This document shows positions 1 to 9,208 of a stretch of 47,306 nt of DNA, piece by piece (the stretch's first letter is position 1; every line of letters starts with the position of its first letter). The stretch lies in NCBI GenBank assembly GCA_944392815.1, contig CALXXY010000005.1, forward strand, positions 1 to 47,306, in the 5' to 3' direction. The notes beneath the pieces are model-generated. The model had not been told where the DNA came from, searched no databases, and saw nothing but the letters and a program-made list of their open reading frames with translations. Source of the stretch: an uncultured Alphaproteobacteria bacterium (lineage in GTDB: Bacteria; Pseudomonadota; Alphaproteobacteria; Rs-D84). The position numbers and the translations under genes were made by a program.

Positions 1-3
1 CTT

Positions 4-77
4 TGGGGTGTCGTCTAATGGTAGGACAAGAGATTTTGGTTCTCTTTATCATGGTTCGAATCCGTGCGCCCCAACCA
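4..77 (+). tRNA. tRNA-Gln (anticodon TTG)
   Basis: A complete cloverleaf can be folded. The 7-bp acceptor stem pairs 4-10 with 67-73 and contains one T-G pair. The anticodon loop reads TTTTGGT, which places TTG at positions 34-36. The T-loop TTCGAAT is intact, and the discriminator A is followed by an encoded CCA at 75-77. An intrinsic terminator follows directly. Its promoter lies outside the window. Confidence 0.95.
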
Positions 78-83
78 AAAATT

Positions 84-110
84 AAAACGCCCGTGTGGCG
101 TTTTTATTTT
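84..110 (+). terminator. Terminator after tRNA-Gln
   Basis: An 8-bp perfect stem (AAAACGCC at 84-91 pairing with 97-104) closes a 5-nt loop and is followed by a T-rich run to 110. It lies 7 nt after the tRNA CCA end. Confidence 0.85.
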
Positions 111-365
111 TGGTTTGTGGCCACGGTTCGCGACCCGCAACGAACGTTGCCGGTTCGAAAACAAGTAGGCGAGATAAGCGATAGCGCAGTCGAGCCGTCA
201 CGGTTTCCCCGCAGCCGGCGCAACGCGCCGTGCGAGGGAATCCGGTGCGCCGCGCCATATCACCCAAGCCGAATCCAAACCAAAGTTAGCAATCGGCACG
301 AAATCGCGCAAAAATATGCTGGATTTCTGGGAAAATAATTATTTTGTTGCGTGCCGAAAAAATGG
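111..365. other. Non-coding spacer, GC-rich in part
   Basis: This is the gap between the tRNA-Gln terminator and the promoter of the first gene. Positions 120-265 are clearly richer in G+C than the surroundings and hold short inverted motifs (for example GCCGGCGC and GCGCCG around 214-228). It looks like a degraded dispersed repeat. ORFs crossing it have no family features. Confidence 0.4.
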
Positions 366-394
366 TTGGTTTGAATTCGGTATTGTGATAAAAT
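366..394 (+). promoter_or_regulatory. Possible promoter of the 422 gene
   Basis: TTGGTT at 366-371 and TAAAAT at 389-394 are separated by 17 bp. The predicted start point near 401 leaves a leader of about 20 nt before the ATG at 422. The match is moderate. Confidence 0.35.
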
Positions 395-421
395 TACGTG
401 TGTAATCCTGGGAAATACGAG

Positions 422-1357
422 ATGAGAAAAATTTTACCAATTATCCTTTGTTTGGCCGCGTGTCCGGCGTTTGCGGACGCTGTGGCATTGGAAAACGCAT
501 TGCGTGCAACGTATATGGCATGCATTGGAATCAACGACGAATTATCTGGATTGAAAACCATGGCGGGAATTAATACCGCGGTGACCAGTGTCGGCACAGC
601 GGCTGGCGCAGGTGCAACCATTGTCGGTATCGTTAAATCGTCCAAAGATGCCAAGGCCGAACAATTGGAGGAAATACTGGAAGAAATTCGCAGAAAGCAA
701 CAAAATCTGTCGCCCATGACGGAATTGGACGTGACGGTTTTCCTGAACGAATTTAACAGCGGTTATGAAGCCATTCTGCACGGCACGGACGAAGTTGCAT
801 CTGAATTGGAAAAAACGACCAAGCAATCGAAATCATTGGGCAATTGGCGCACTGGATTATTGGCAACCAGCAGTGCGACCAACGTTGCCGGCGCGATTAT
901 TGCCGGCACCAACCGCATTCGTGGTGATTTACAATCCCAGTTGGACAGTTGTGTGGCCACAGTAGACAATCTGCGCGACGCCATTATGCAGGCGCGTCTG
1001 GACGGATATGACGTGACCGAGGCCCAGGAAATCGCCAGCGCATGCGGCGAATTTGAATACGCAGATATTTCCAGCGTTAACAATCGAGGAACTGGGGCCG
1101 CAATTTCATCGGGTGTTGGGGCGGCAACTGGTTTGGTGGGAACCATATTATCGGCCACCGCCAACAGCGATCGCACACGCAACGATAACACTGACGATGG
1201 CAAACAGCGCGAGAAAAATTTAAACACTGCGTCAAACGTTTTGGCGGGTGCGACAACGGCTGCGTCTGCGACGGCGACCGTGTTTAATGCAACACAAATT
1301 AATGCAATTCGACGGGTATCTGAAATAGCCGAAAAATGCACGGGGGTATTAAAATGA
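422..1357 (+). CDS. Secreted Ala/Gly-rich helical protein, unknown function
   Basis: I do not recognise the family. The ATG at 422 is chosen over the GTG at 398 because it opens a clear export signal: a basic start, a hydrophobic core and AFA before Asp. The stretch LAAC inside the core also fits a lipobox, so it could instead be a lipoprotein. The 311-aa product has a charged helical stretch predicted to coil (about residues 75-95) and three small-residue hydrophobic stretches rich in Gly and Ala (near 45-70, 150-165 and 225-245). These resemble membrane-inserting or glycine-zipper segments. The stop overlaps the start of the next gene by 4 nt (ATGA), so the two products are translationally coupled and probably act together in or on the envelope. 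Confidence 0.75.
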   Translation: MRKILPIILCLAACPAFADAVALENALRATYMACIGINDELSGLKTMAGINTAVTSVGTAAGAGATIVGIVKSSKDAKAEQLEEILEEIRRKQQNLSPMTELDVTVFLNEFNSGYEAILHGTDEVASELEKTTKQSKSLGNWRTGLLATSSATNVAGAIIAGTNRIRGDLQSQLDSCVATVDNLRDAIMQARLDGYDVTEAQEIASACGEFEYADISSVNNRGTGAAISSGVGAATGLVGTILSATANSDRTRNDNTDDGKQREKNLNTASNVLAGATTAASATATVFNATQINAIRRVSEIAEKCTGVLK

Positions 1358-4353
1358 AAAAACTGATTGCAATATTTGCATGTTTATTTTGTATTACGCC
1401 CGCGTTGGCTGAAACATACCTGCGGGTCGAAACGGATCAGTTATACACAATTGGCAAACAATATTTTCCAGACGCCAATAACCTGGCGTTGATGTTAAGT
1501 GAATATAGCGCACAACTGGACGCCACAGGGAACCAGGGTGTTAGCGCAACTGGCATGTGGGCGGTATGTCTGGCCGGCAATATTGATATCAAAACCAGTG
1601 CCGGCAAACAGCAATGTACCGCGTTTACCAATTCGTTAATGATGTTTGCGGATACAGAATACTATGCAGTATGCGATGGCGCCGAATACAACAAAATCCC
1701 GGCCGAGGTTAGGGAAAAATCCGTATGCGAACGCGATTTCTTTAACTGGACAAATGTGCAATTGGCGTCCGCCATCACATTGGCCCAGGAATACGCCCGT
1801 ATTAAATACAATGATTCTATTATTTGTTCGCAAAAATATAGCCAACGTGAAAATGACGATTGGGTAAAATGTAAATCGACCACCAGTGGCGCATTTTATG
1901 AATTCAAATTCGACAATGTGCGCGAATCCATTGATAACAAAATTCAAAAGGATATATCCACCGCGCTGTGCAGAATGCACACCGGGGGATCAGGTATAGA
2001 TTCTGGACAATTGGGACAATGGGCGGGCACCTATGAAAAAACCTGTGTGGTCGATAATGCCGAACAATGCGATAAAATTGCCGAAAGTGCAAAATTATTC
2101 GGCGCCACCACAGAATTTGGCGAAAATGAAGTATGCTATATTAAATTCAAGGCAGTAGAAGACGCCAGCGAACTGCGCACCGCGTGCGGCATTAACAATT
2201 TTGAATTTTGCCGCGGAATTCAGGCAAATACCAATTTATCCATGATTGACGCGCTGAAACAATATACCGGAAACAAATGCGGTGTCAGCCCCGCCATGAT
2301 TACATGCGACAATTCATTTAACACATATCGTGGTGCCGGTTGTGCTGTGACAACATTTAATCCCAAAGATGACATTATCACATGTTATTACAACGGCCAG
2401 CCAATTGATTATGTGTTCGATGACGTGAACGAGGCCTGGAAAAAATACGCCAATGCCGCCGAACAGGCAATGATGTGCATAAATGCGGACGGCACATTTG
2501 ATGGGAAACATTGTGTTGCCCTGGGCGAGGCGATGTGTGAAGAACTGAAGGCGCAAAATGAAGTATCATGTCCCATGTGCCAGGATATCATTTGGGACGA
2601 CGACAATGATCTGTGCATTTTGCCGGATTCCAGATCCGCAACACGTTTGCAAAACGGTGTAAAAATTGCCACAGTCGCGGGGACCGTTGTGGTTGCCGTG
2701 GCGGCGACTGTACTGACGGCCGGCACCGGCGCGGTTGCCATAGCCGGTTCCGTTTTGGTGGGTGTTGGTGGCGCGGGCGTTATAACGGCCGAAGCCGTCA
2801 TGACATACGGCCCATTTGACAAGTTTGTGAAAAAAGCGCAACAATGTTTTCTGGATAACGATGTCGCATGCGCCGAGGATTTACTTATGACCGAACTGAA
2901 CCGCATGCAGGGATATAAAGAGGAACTCACCGCAGCCCAGCAGCGGGGACTGGACGATATATTCGTGCGGCTGGTTGAAATGTTGCCAGATGATTCAAAA
3001 TTCTGGACCGAGTTCTTTGGCAATCCGGAATTTTTTGACTGCGATGAATCCGGCAATAATTGCGCGGTTAAATCACCCACGCAATTCTGGCAGGTTGCGC
3101 GCACTGTTGGCAACGTTATGATGATGGTGGGCGGGCTGGTAAACGTTGCCAATAATTATACGCAAATGGTACAACTGCGGGACGCTGTTCCTGCCCGTGT
3201 TAGCGACAATTTGAACAAAAGCGGATTATTGCATAATGTTAATGTGACTGGCACTCCTGGGACGGCTGTAAGTAATACATGGCTGCGATCAATAGCCGGT
3301 ATAAACGGTTGGCCCGCCAATATAACAAATTCGCAACTGGTGCAACAGTTGGGATTATCAGTTGGCGACAGAATTTGGTTTACGCCCGCTGGCAGAATGT
3401 TGACCGGGGTATCCGCCACCGCCGCACAAAATCTGGGGGCGTCCATTGTCGCAGACGTCGTTGCCGGTGGGAATTTGGTATTCCATAATCTGGAGGATTC
3501 TGATGCGCTGGTTATATCGCGCCCGGGCGGCGATAATGCGCCTGGGTTGCCGATTTTGGACGATGATATTGAAATTCCAGATGACGATATCATTGCCGAT
3601 GACCAAATCGATGTTGGTGATAATCAGCCGATTGTTTCGCCAATTCCAACGCCAGATCCAATTCCTGTGCCAACGTTGCCGGTGTTATCTGACGATATCG
3701 ATATACCTGATATGGATTTGAACTTTGATGACAAAATCGATGTCGGTGACACGCGTTTGTCTGTCGACAAACGGACATATACCGAAACGTCCGAACACAA
3801 TGTCGAACGCAAAAATAATGCTGGACTGATTGCGGCGGCGGCTGTGGTCGGCGCGGTTGGTACAGGTGCATTGATTGGCGCGTTGGTTGCTGGTGGCGAC
3901 GATGACGACGAAGCGCAACAAACGCCACAGCAAAGCGAATTTGAAATCGCGCTGGGTGCAATACTGGACAAAGCAAACGGTGTTGTCGGACGTGTGCAAT
4001 TGCAAATTGTGACGCTGGCCAAACTGTTGACCACGGGCGGTTCGTATGCCCCAATCGTGAACGTCAATGGAAATGCCGTGGTGGTGGCAATTTATCAGGG
4101 TCAATATTATCCGTACTATCTGGACGCGAATACCAATCGTTGGACCGCGTTGCACAGCATAGACCAAACCACAGGCCAGATTCAGCCGTACAGTCCATAT
4201 CCAACCGGGAATGCGGTTATTGACGGTATAGGGAACGTGCTGGATACGGAATTAACCCCGAACATTATCCGCCAGGTATTGGTGCAAAATTCGTTGGGGG
4301 TTGGATTCCCCGCACCTGCGGCCAGTGCGTATATGATTATCAACGGGCATTAA
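1354..4353 (+). CDS. Large secreted cysteine-rich protein with Asp-rich repeats
   Basis: I do not recognise this 999-aa protein as a known family. The ATG at 1354 is preferred to 1336: it has a GGGGG ribosome site 8 nt upstream and begins a classical signal peptide ending ALA before Glu. The first 430 residues are rich in cysteine, suggesting a disulfide-bonded exported domain. A long Gly/Ala/Val hydrophobic stretch follows near residues 438-482. Two 25-residue Asp-rich repeats (732-756 and 775-799, each with DDDI or DDID and ending IDVGD) are separated by a Pro-rich linker. A second hydrophobic Ala/Gly segment lies near 822-850 and is followed by DDDDE. The last 130 residues contain a Tyr-rich stretch. 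It is translationally coupled to the preceding gene. A surface-exposed or membrane-anchored role is likely; the function is unknown. Confidence 0.75.
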   Translation: MKKLIAIFACLFCITPALAETYLRVETDQLYTIGKQYFPDANNLALMLSEYSAQLDATGNQGVSATGMWAVCLAGNIDIKTSAGKQQCTAFTNSLMMFADTEYYAVCDGAEYNKIPAEVREKSVCERDFFNWTNVQLASAITLAQEYARIKYNDSIICSQKYSQRENDDWVKCKSTTSGAFYEFKFDNVRESIDNKIQKDISTALCRMHTGGSGIDSGQLGQWAGTYEKTCVVDNAEQCDKIAESAKLFGATTEFGENEVCYIKFKAVEDASELRTACGINNFEFCRGIQANTNLSMIDALKQYTGNKCGVSPAMITCDNSFNTYRGAGCAVTTFNPKDDIITCYYNGQPIDYVFDDVNEAWKKYANAAEQAMMCINADGTFDGKHCVALGEAMCEELKAQNEVSCPMCQDIIWDDDNDLCILPDSRSATRLQNGVKIATVAGTVVVAVAATVLTAGTGAVAIAGSVLVGVGGAGVITAEAVMTYGPFDKFVKKAQQCFLDNDVACAEDLLMTELNRMQGYKEELTAAQQRGLDDIFVRLVEMLPDDSKFWTEFFGNPEFFDCDESGNNCAVKSPTQFWQVARTVGNVMMMVGGLVNVANNYTQMVQLRDAVPARVSDNLNKSGLLHNVNVTGTPGTAVSNTWLRSIAGINGWPANITNSQLVQQLGLSVGDRIWFTPAGRMLTGVSATAAQNLGASIVADVVAGGNLVFHNLEDSDALVISRPGGDNAPGLPILDDDIEIPDDDIIADDQIDVGDNQPIVSPIPTPDPIPVPTLPVLSDDIDIPDMDLNFDDKIDVGDTRLSVDKRTYTETSEHNVERKNNAGLIAAAAVVGAVGTGALIGALVAGGDDDDEAQQTPQQSEFEIALGAILDKANGVVGRVQLQIVTLAKLLTTGGSYAPIVNVNGNAVVVAIYQGQYYPYYLDANTNRWTALHSIDQTTGQIQPYSPYPTGNAVIDGIGNVLDTELTPNIIRQVLVQNSLGVGFPAPAASAYMIINGH
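3547..3750 (+). repeat. Two 25-codon Asp-rich repeats inside the 999-aa protein
   Basis: Codons at 3547-3621 and 3676-3750 encode related 25-residue units starting LP(I/V)L, continuing through alternating Asp and hydrophobic residues, and ending D(Q/K)IDVGD. An 18-residue Pro-rich linker separates them. The spacing of acidic residues would suit metal binding, but no named calcium-binding motif is matched exactly. Confidence 0.7.
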
Positions 4354-4354
4354 T

Positions 4355-4384
4355 AAAAACCACCCATTCGGGTGGTTTTTTTAT
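4355..4384 (+). terminator. Terminator after the secreted-protein pair
   Basis: A perfect 11-bp stem (4355-4365 with 4370-4380, loop ATTC) begins 2 nt after the stop codon and runs into seven Ts. Confidence 0.9.
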
Positions 4385-4422
4385 TTGATTTGATATAAAT
4401 AATTGATAATATATTCGGGATT

Positions 4423-4497
4423 GGTCCCATCGTCTAGCGGTTAGGACATCGGATTCTCATTCCGGCAACACGGGTTCGATTCCCGTTGGGACTGCCA
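4423..4497 (+). tRNA. tRNA-Glu (anticodon CTC)
   Basis: The cloverleaf folds fully. Acceptor GGTCCCA pairs with TGGGACT, including one G-T pair at the end. The D-arm and the T-loop TTCGATT are intact. Anticodon loop TTCTCAT gives CTC at 4456-4458. Discriminator G and an encoded CCA end at 4497. This CTC isoacceptor reads GAG codons. Confidence 0.95.
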
Positions 4498-4499
4498 AT

Positions 4500-4730
4500 T
4501 TATAACAAATGAACCCTAGCAAAAAATCCGCCATTTGGCGGATTTTTTGTTAGGGTTTTGTACACCAGTATATCAGAAATTATATCTGTGGACAATGCCG
4601 CATCAGACAAGAAATCATATTTCACTGCTGCGCGGATTTCCGGGCGAACCAACACTGATTCAGACGGTGTGTAATTGAACGCATATTTTGCACCGCTGTT
4701 GTAGGAATTGTGACATTCCTGAATCACCAC
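4500..4730 (-). pseudogene. Possible fragment of an outer-membrane beta-barrel protein
   Basis: A 76-codon minus-strand frame contains an LVRPEIRAAVKYDFLSD stretch followed by ALSTDI. The pattern of a proline-started strand, then a (K/R)YDFL-D turn, resembles a late strand of autotransporter barrels. There is no ribosome site or signal peptide, and the frame runs through the terminator hairpin before stopping, as expected for decayed coding sequence. It could equally be chance; no upstream part of such a gene is visible. Confidence 0.3.
4512..4557. terminator. Long bidirectional terminator hairpin
   Basis: A near-perfect stem of about 21 bp (4512-4532 with 4537-4557, one G-T pair, loop ATTT) contains A6 and T6 runs, so it can end transcription from both sides: the tRNA-Glu transcript on plus and whatever remains at 4500-4730 on minus. 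Confidence 0.85.
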
Positions 4731-4830
4731 AGTCCCCCATGGGATTCATGAAAAAGGTTGGTATGCGCACATTTAAAAAGCAAGCAAAAAAACACCGCAT
4801 GCAAAATTAATTGTGAATGCAGGGCTGGGT

Positions 4831-4859
4831 TTGACACGCGGCAAATGCATATGTATACT
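4831..4859 (+). promoter_or_regulatory. Promoter P1 of the paired membrane-protein genes
   Basis: TTGACA at 4831-4836 and TATACT at 4854-4859 are separated by 17 bp, close to the sigma-70 consensus. The leader to the ATG at 4936 would be about 70 nt. Confidence 0.7.
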
Positions 4860-4881
4860 GCGGTGAAAGAAATCAATTATG

Positions 4882-4910
4882 TTGACGATATACATTATTT
4901 GTACTATATT
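4882..4910 (+). promoter_or_regulatory. Promoter P2 of the paired membrane-protein genes
   Basis: TTGACG at 4882-4887 and TATATT at 4905-4910 with a 17-bp spacer form a second consensus-like promoter 51 bp downstream of P1. A transcript starting near 4917 would carry just the AAGGA ribosome site and a short leader. Confidence 0.65.
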
Positions 4911-4935
4911 AGCATTGATAAAAGGAAAAAGCAGT

Positions 4936-5538
4936 ATGTCTGAAAATAAATCTGAAAGCAAATTTGGTATTGCCGGCGAAAGTTTTACTGTGGCCGCTGT
5001 GCTGGTGGCGGTGCCGACGGTGGTGTTCTTTTTGCCTGTATTGAATTATAACGTGCCGCACAATGGGCGCGAATTGGAACGCGAGCAAAATAATCTGTAT
5101 CACGCAACCCAGGATTATTACGCTGCATATGACAACGCGGTGGAACACTGTCGTGATACCCTGGGCCAGGATTCGACATACATGGGGTTAATCCAGCAAC
5201 TGTACGACATGCAGGACGCCGGGTACAATCCTGAAAACAGCAAAACATACGCGTCTTTGCAGTTGCGCGCGGATTCTGTGGCCAGCAATTTGTGCAGTGA
5301 ATATATTGCAAAAAACAAAGATTTAAATTTTGCCAAACAATGGCGTGCGGCCGTGGCAAATCGTGTGGCTGAATTACAGCGCGACAGTGTTATTCGCGAT
5401 TCCATCGTGCGCCAGCCATTTAACACACGATTTACAAACAACTGGCGGCAAATGCGCACTGATTTTCACAGCACTATGGCGCGATATCACAACAACCGCA
5501 TAGCCACGCTGCAAAATAAAAAATTAAAACAAAGATAA
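4936..5538 (+). CDS. Single-span membrane protein with coiled-coil domain, unknown
   Basis: The ATG at 4936 is chosen because AAGGA lies just upstream; the longer frame from 4879 has no ribosome site. The 200-aa product begins MSEN, has one membrane span near residues 17-36 and no cleavable signal, and then a long charged helical domain rich in Tyr, Arg, Asp and Gln. This is a type of topology where a periplasmic helical domain is anchored in the inner membrane. Its last 45 residues resemble those of the next gene (RDSI, then a Trp, then RxH(N/Q)xRI and LQ). The start of the next gene lies 5 nt after this stop, so the two are paralogs in one operon. Function unknown. Confidence 0.75.
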   Translation: MSENKSESKFGIAGESFTVAAVLVAVPTVVFFLPVLNYNVPHNGRELEREQNNLYHATQDYYAAYDNAVEHCRDTLGQDSTYMGLIQQLYDMQDAGYNPENSKTYASLQLRADSVASNLCSEYIAKNKDLNFAKQWRAAVANRVAELQRDSVIRDSIVRQPFNTRFTNNWRQMRTDFHSTMARYHNNRIATLQNKKLKQR

Positions 5539-5543
5539 ATGCA

Positions 5544-5945
5544 ATGTCTGAAAATACAAAATTTGATCCTGTGATGTTTATTGGTTTTGCTGTGTTGATT
5601 ATGATGTTCACCCTGACGGGATTGGCGTCATACAAAACACCGTATTACAACAAATACACTATGGACAGGGCCCGCGCGAAATACAATTCTGCGTTGCGCG
5701 ATTATCATGCGGCGATGACGGCGGGTGACAGTATTCACCTGGCCGATGCTGCGCGTGAAATGAATGCACGTCGCGATAAATTAAATCAATTGGTGCGCGA
5801 CAGTATTTGTGCTGATTCCGTTGCAAAAATCCCCCAGATGAAATTGTATCGTGCGAACTGGGACAAAATATGTCACGATTGGCGCGACGCGCGTATACGT
5901 CACCATCAAAAACGAATTGTAAAATTACAACAAAAACAAAAATAA
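5544..5945 (+). CDS. Single-span membrane protein, paralog of the preceding gene
   Basis: The 133-aa product also begins MSEN, has one membrane span near residues 9-28 (FIGFAVLIMMFTLTGLA), and then a helical Arg/Lys-rich domain. The shared C-terminal pattern (RDSI, W-x5-DW, RHHQKRI, LQ) indicates duplication of the upstream gene with loss of about 65 residues from the middle. It is expressed with its neighbour from P1 and P2 and ends at a strong terminator. I do not recognise the family. Confidence 0.75.
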   Translation: MSENTKFDPVMFIGFAVLIMMFTLTGLASYKTPYYNKYTMDRARAKYNSALRDYHAAMTAGDSIHLADAAREMNARRDKLNQLVRDSICADSVAKIPQMKLYRANWDKICHDWRDARIRHHQKRIVKLQQKQK

Positions 5946-5967
5946 AACGCGCCGTTGGCGCGTTTTA
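5943..5967. terminator. Bidirectional terminator
   Basis: A 10-bp stem (AAAACGCGCC at 5944-5953, loop GTT, complement 5957-5966) overlaps the stop codon on plus and lies directly after the MerR-type gene on minus, so it serves two converging units. Confidence 0.85.
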
Positions 5968-6351
5968 TTATGAATTTTTCAATAAATCACGCGCGCGTTC
6001 CAACAAACTGATTGCGTGCGCCAGGTGTGCGTTATCCGGCGCCGGTGCAGTCGTCGTGGTCGTGGGGCGCACGTCCGACATATCGCGCACAAATTCATCG
6101 GCAGATGTCGGAAAATTACCATCACGCAATAATTTTTTCACGCCCGCTATGGTCAATCCGTGTTTGTACAACAAATCACGAATTACAACCAATCTGTCGA
6201 CTGTTTCCGCGCGATAATAACGACGGCCGCCCGCCCCTGTTGTGGGACGAATCGCAATTGGGAACTGTTTTTCCCAATAACGCAGGGTATGTGCCGGCAC
6301 AGACAAACGTTTTGATACTTCGTTAATCGATGCAAAATATTCATTATCCAT
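5968..6351 (-). CDS. MerR-family transcriptional regulator
   Basis: This 127-aa protein has the MerR winged-helix domain at residues 5-75: an initial helix-turn-helix (SINEVSKRLSVPAHTLRYWE), the wing GGRRYYR, and a second helix pair ending in AGVKKLLRDG. The short C-terminal third (about 50 residues, rich in Thr and Pro, then a leucine-containing helix) probably serves for dimerisation. There is no cysteine cluster for metal binding, so an effector cannot be named. The gene starts 23 nt after the gyrA stop on the same strand and is probably cotranscribed with it. Small MerR proteins of this type are common next to housekeeping genes in alphaproteobacteria. Confidence 0.9.
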   Translation of the reverse strand: MDNEYFASINEVSKRLSVPAHTLRYWEKQFPIAIRPTTGAGGRRYYRAETVDRLVVIRDLLYKHGLTIAGVKKLLRDGNFPTSADEFVRDMSDVRPTTTTTAPAPDNAHLAHAISLLERARDLLKNS

Positions 6352-6374
6352 GCCGGTCCCCTGGGGTTGTTATA

Positions 6375-9125
6375 TTATTGTTGTTCGGTGGGGTGTTCTG
6401 CGGCCTCGGATTCAACCTCGGCTGCTTCGCCTTCGTCACTTAAAATCGAAATAGCGGACACCACGCGTTCGTTTTCGGCCGTGCGGAACAATGTCACACC
6501 CGCAGTGCTGCGGCCCGCTATGCGAACATCGCGCACAGGCGTACGAATGATTTTTCCGCCGTCCGTCACCATGATGATGTCGTTATCATCGGCCACTGGG
6601 AACGAACCAGCCACAGCCGTATTTTTCCCACCCAATTTGATATTGGTAAATCCACCACCACCACGATGTGTCGTGCGATATTCGTATGACGATGTGCGTT
6701 TACCAAATCCGTTTTCAGACACCGTCAGGATAAACTGTTCATTCGCAGCCATCTGCGCCATTTGTTCATCGGTCAGGGTCAATGTTGTGGTTTCTTCTTC
6801 GCCGTCGGATTCTTCTTCTATACCGGTGGCGGCACGACGTGCGGCGCGTGATTGTTTGATGTACGCAGCGCGAACGGACGCGTCTGATTCACCGTGGTTC
6901 AGCATGGCCATGCCGATGATTTTATCGTCTGAACCCAATGTCATGCCACGCACGCCGGTCGAATTGCGGCCCGCGAATACGCGAATTTCAGACACAGGGA
7001 ATCGTATGCAACGCCCGCGGTATGTTGCCAGAAATACGTCCTGGTCGTCTGTGCACGGCAAAACAGAAATCAAACTGTCGCCGTCGTCCAATTTCATGGC
7101 AATTTTTCCATTGGCACGAATTGAATCGAAATCAGACGTACGATTGCGGCGGACTGTGCCGGACGCAGTTGCGAACATCAGGAAATGTTCTTTGCCGGAC
7201 GCAGCGGCGGCGGCAACGTCTTCTTCGGGGACAGGTAATATCGCTGTGATTGTTTCGCCATTTTCCAACGGCAACAGGTTCACCAGTGGGCGACCCTTGG
7301 CGGCGGCAGCGGCCTCGGGCAATTTATAGGTTTTTAATTTATAGCATATCCCGCGGGACGAGAAAAATAACAACGGCGTATGCGTGTTGGCCACGAATAC
7401 CTGGATCACATAGTCGTCGTCCTTGGTCGTCATGGCGTTTCGACCCTTGCCCCCACGTTTTTGTGCGCGATATGTATCCAGTGACACACGTTTGATGTAT
7501 CCTGTGTTGGAAACGGTGATAACCATATCCTCGCGCGCGATTAAATCTTCGACATCGATATCGATTTCGGCGTCGGAAATTTCAGTGCGGCGTGGGCTGG
7601 CCCAATTGTCGCGAACCATTGTTGTTTCGTCACGAATGATTTGAATAATGCGTGCGTGACTGCCCAAAATGTCCAGTAAATCTTTTATCTGGGCACCCAA
7701 TTCCACCAAATCAGCGTGCAATTTATCGCGTTCCAACCCAGTCAGGCGGTGCAACTGCAATTCCAGAATTGCGCGGGCCTGGTCTTCGGACATATAAAAC
7801 ATGCCGTCTTTGTATTCTGTGTTCGGATCGTCAATTAATTGAATATAGTTTTCAATATCAGACGCGCGCCAACCACGGGAAATTAATGCGGTGCGGGCCT
7901 CGTCCGGGTTGGCACTGGATTTGATTAGTTCGATAACCTCGTCCAAATTGCCGACGGCAACAGACAGCCCCAACAACGTATGCGCACGATTGCGCGCACG
8001 GTTCAAATCAAATATGGTACGACGGCGAATAACCTCGCATCGGAAATCTATGAACGCGTCCAAAACGCCGCGAATATTGAACAACATCGGGCGGCCGCGA
8101 TTTAACGCCATCATGTTAACCGGGAAATTCGTCTGCATTTCCGTGTACTGGAATAAATGATTCAGCACAACATCGGGAATCGCATCGCGCTTTAATTCAA
8201 TGACGATACGCAGGCCTTCTTTGGACGATTCATCGCGGATTTCGGAAATACCCTCGATACGTTTATCCTTGCTGAGTTCCGCGATTTTCATAATCAATTG
8301 CGATTTATTAACCTGATACGGGATTTCATCAACAACAATCGCAGGGTGATCATGGAATGTTTCCATGTGCGTTTTTGCGCGAACTATGATTGAACCGCGC
8401 CCGGTTGTGTGCGCTTTGTACGCGCCGGCACGCCCCATGATAACCGCGCCCGTCGGGAAATCGGGGCCCGGGATTATGCCGAATAATTCATCGTCTGATA
8501 AATCAGGGTTATCCAATATCGCCAAAATACCATTGCAAATTTCACCCAGGTTATATGTCGGAACATTTGTCGCCATACCAACCGCAATACCAGAACCACC
8601 GTTTACCAAAAAATTCGGGAATTTTGTCGGCAACACAACAGGTTCCTGTAATGTACCGTCAAAGTTTGGTTGCCAATCAACAGTATCTTTGTCCAAATCG
8701 TCCATCATGGACGCGCCCAGTTTTGACAGGCGCGCTTCGGTATAACGCATGGCAGCGGCCTTGTCCCCGTCGCGCGAACCGAAATTACCCTGGCCCTGGA
8801 CCAACATTTCGCCCATGGAAAAATCCTGGCCCATACGGACCATGGCCTCGTATATAGAACTGTCGCCGTGGGGGTGATATTTACCCATAACGTCACCGAC
8901 AATACGTGCAGATTTTACAGTCGGTTTGGTCGCAGGCGCAACGTCGTTCATAACGTATAAAATACGTCTGTGTACCGGTTTGCAACCATCACGAACATCA
9001 GGCAACGCACGGTCGACAATAACCGACATGGCATAGTCCAAAAAACTCGTGCGCATTTCGTGTTCCAGCGACGATTGCGGGATTTTTATTTCGTTTATTT
9101 CATTTGTATTATTTGTTTCTGACAT
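6375..9125 (-). CDS. gyrA: DNA gyrase subunit A
   Basis: The 916-aa product is a full-length type IIA topoisomerase A subunit, which cuts and rejoins DNA in the A2B2 gyrase. The catalytic tyrosine is Tyr128 in AAAMRYTE. The quinolone-determining region reads [10 protein letters not shown], with Ser89 equal to E. coli Ser83 and Glu93 at the place of Asp87. A GyrA box (QKRGGKG) near residue 555 in the C-terminal pinwheel distinguishes it from ParC. An acidic stretch (EEESDGEEE) lies in the C-terminal domain and the tail is acidic. The ATG at 9125 has AGGGGAA about 9 nt upstream; the TTG at 9152 does not. Confidence 0.97.
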   Translation of the reverse strand: MSETNNTNEINEIKIPQSSLEHEMRTSFLDYAMSVIVDRALPDVRDGCKPVHRRILYVMNDVAPATKPTVKSARIVGDVMGKYHPHGDSSIYEAMVRMGQDFSMGEMLVQGQGNFGSRDGDKAAAMRYTEARLSKLGASMMDDLDKDTVDWQPNFDGTLQEPVVLPTKFPNFLVNGGSGIAVGMATNVPTYNLGEICNGILAILDNPDLSDDELFGIIPGPDFPTGAVIMGRAGAYKAHTTGRGSIIVRAKTHMETFHDHPAIVVDEIPYQVNKSQLIMKIAELSKDKRIEGISEIRDESSKEGLRIVIELKRDAIPDVVLNHLFQYTEMQTNFPVNMMALNRGRPMLFNIRGVLDAFIDFRCEVIRRRTIFDLNRARNRAHTLLGLSVAVGNLDEVIELIKSSANPDEARTALISRGWRASDIENYIQLIDDPNTEYKDGMFYMSEDQARAILELQLHRLTGLERDKLHADLVELGAQIKDLLDILGSHARIIQIIRDETTMVRDNWASPRRTEISDAEIDIDVEDLIAREDMVITVSNTGYIKRVSLDTYRAQKRGGKGRNAMTTKDDDYVIQVFVANTHTPLLFFSSRGICYKLKTYKLPEAAAAAKGRPLVNLLPLENGETITAILPVPEEDVAAAAASGKEHFLMFATASGTVRRNRTSDFDSIRANGKIAMKLDDGDSLISVLPCTDDQDVFLATYRGRCIRFPVSEIRVFAGRNSTGVRGMTLGSDDKIIGMAMLNHGESDASVRAAYIKQSRAARRAATGIEEESDGEEETTTLTLTDEQMAQMAANEQFILTVSENGFGKRTSSYEYRTTHRGGGGFTNIKLGGKNTAVAGSFPVADDNDIIMVTDGGKIIRTPVRDVRIAGRSTAGVTLFRTAENERVVSAISILSDEGEAAEVESEAAEHPTEQQ

Positions 9126-9156
9126 ACTTGGTTTTCCCCTGTTTTTTAACAAATAA

Positions 9157-9186
9157 AGAATAGCAAATTTTTACGGTTTGGGTCAA
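9157..9186 (-). promoter_or_regulatory. gyrA promoter
   Basis: On the minus strand, TTGACC (9186-9181) and TATTCT (9162-9157) are 18 bp apart, giving a leader of about 25 nt. It is arranged back to back with the rpmH promoter 23 bp away. Confidence 0.55.
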
Positions 9187-9208
9187 GAAATAAACCCCAA
9201 AAAACGCA

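Noticed and set aside
1..338. A 111-codon plus frame through tRNA-Gln and the following spacer
   Set aside because: It covers a complete tRNA and its terminator and has no ribosome site or family features.
763..1341. 192-codon minus frame opposite the 422 gene
   Set aside because: It is a shadow of the codon pattern of the plus gene, which has a signal peptide and a coupled neighbour.
2409..3152. 247-codon minus frame inside the 999-aa gene
   Set aside because: Low-complexity Ser/Thr/Ala product without motifs, opposite a well-supported gene.
6367..7329. 320-codon plus frame opposite gyrA
   Set aside because: Lies entirely within gyrA; product is Ser/Arg/Pro-rich without domains.
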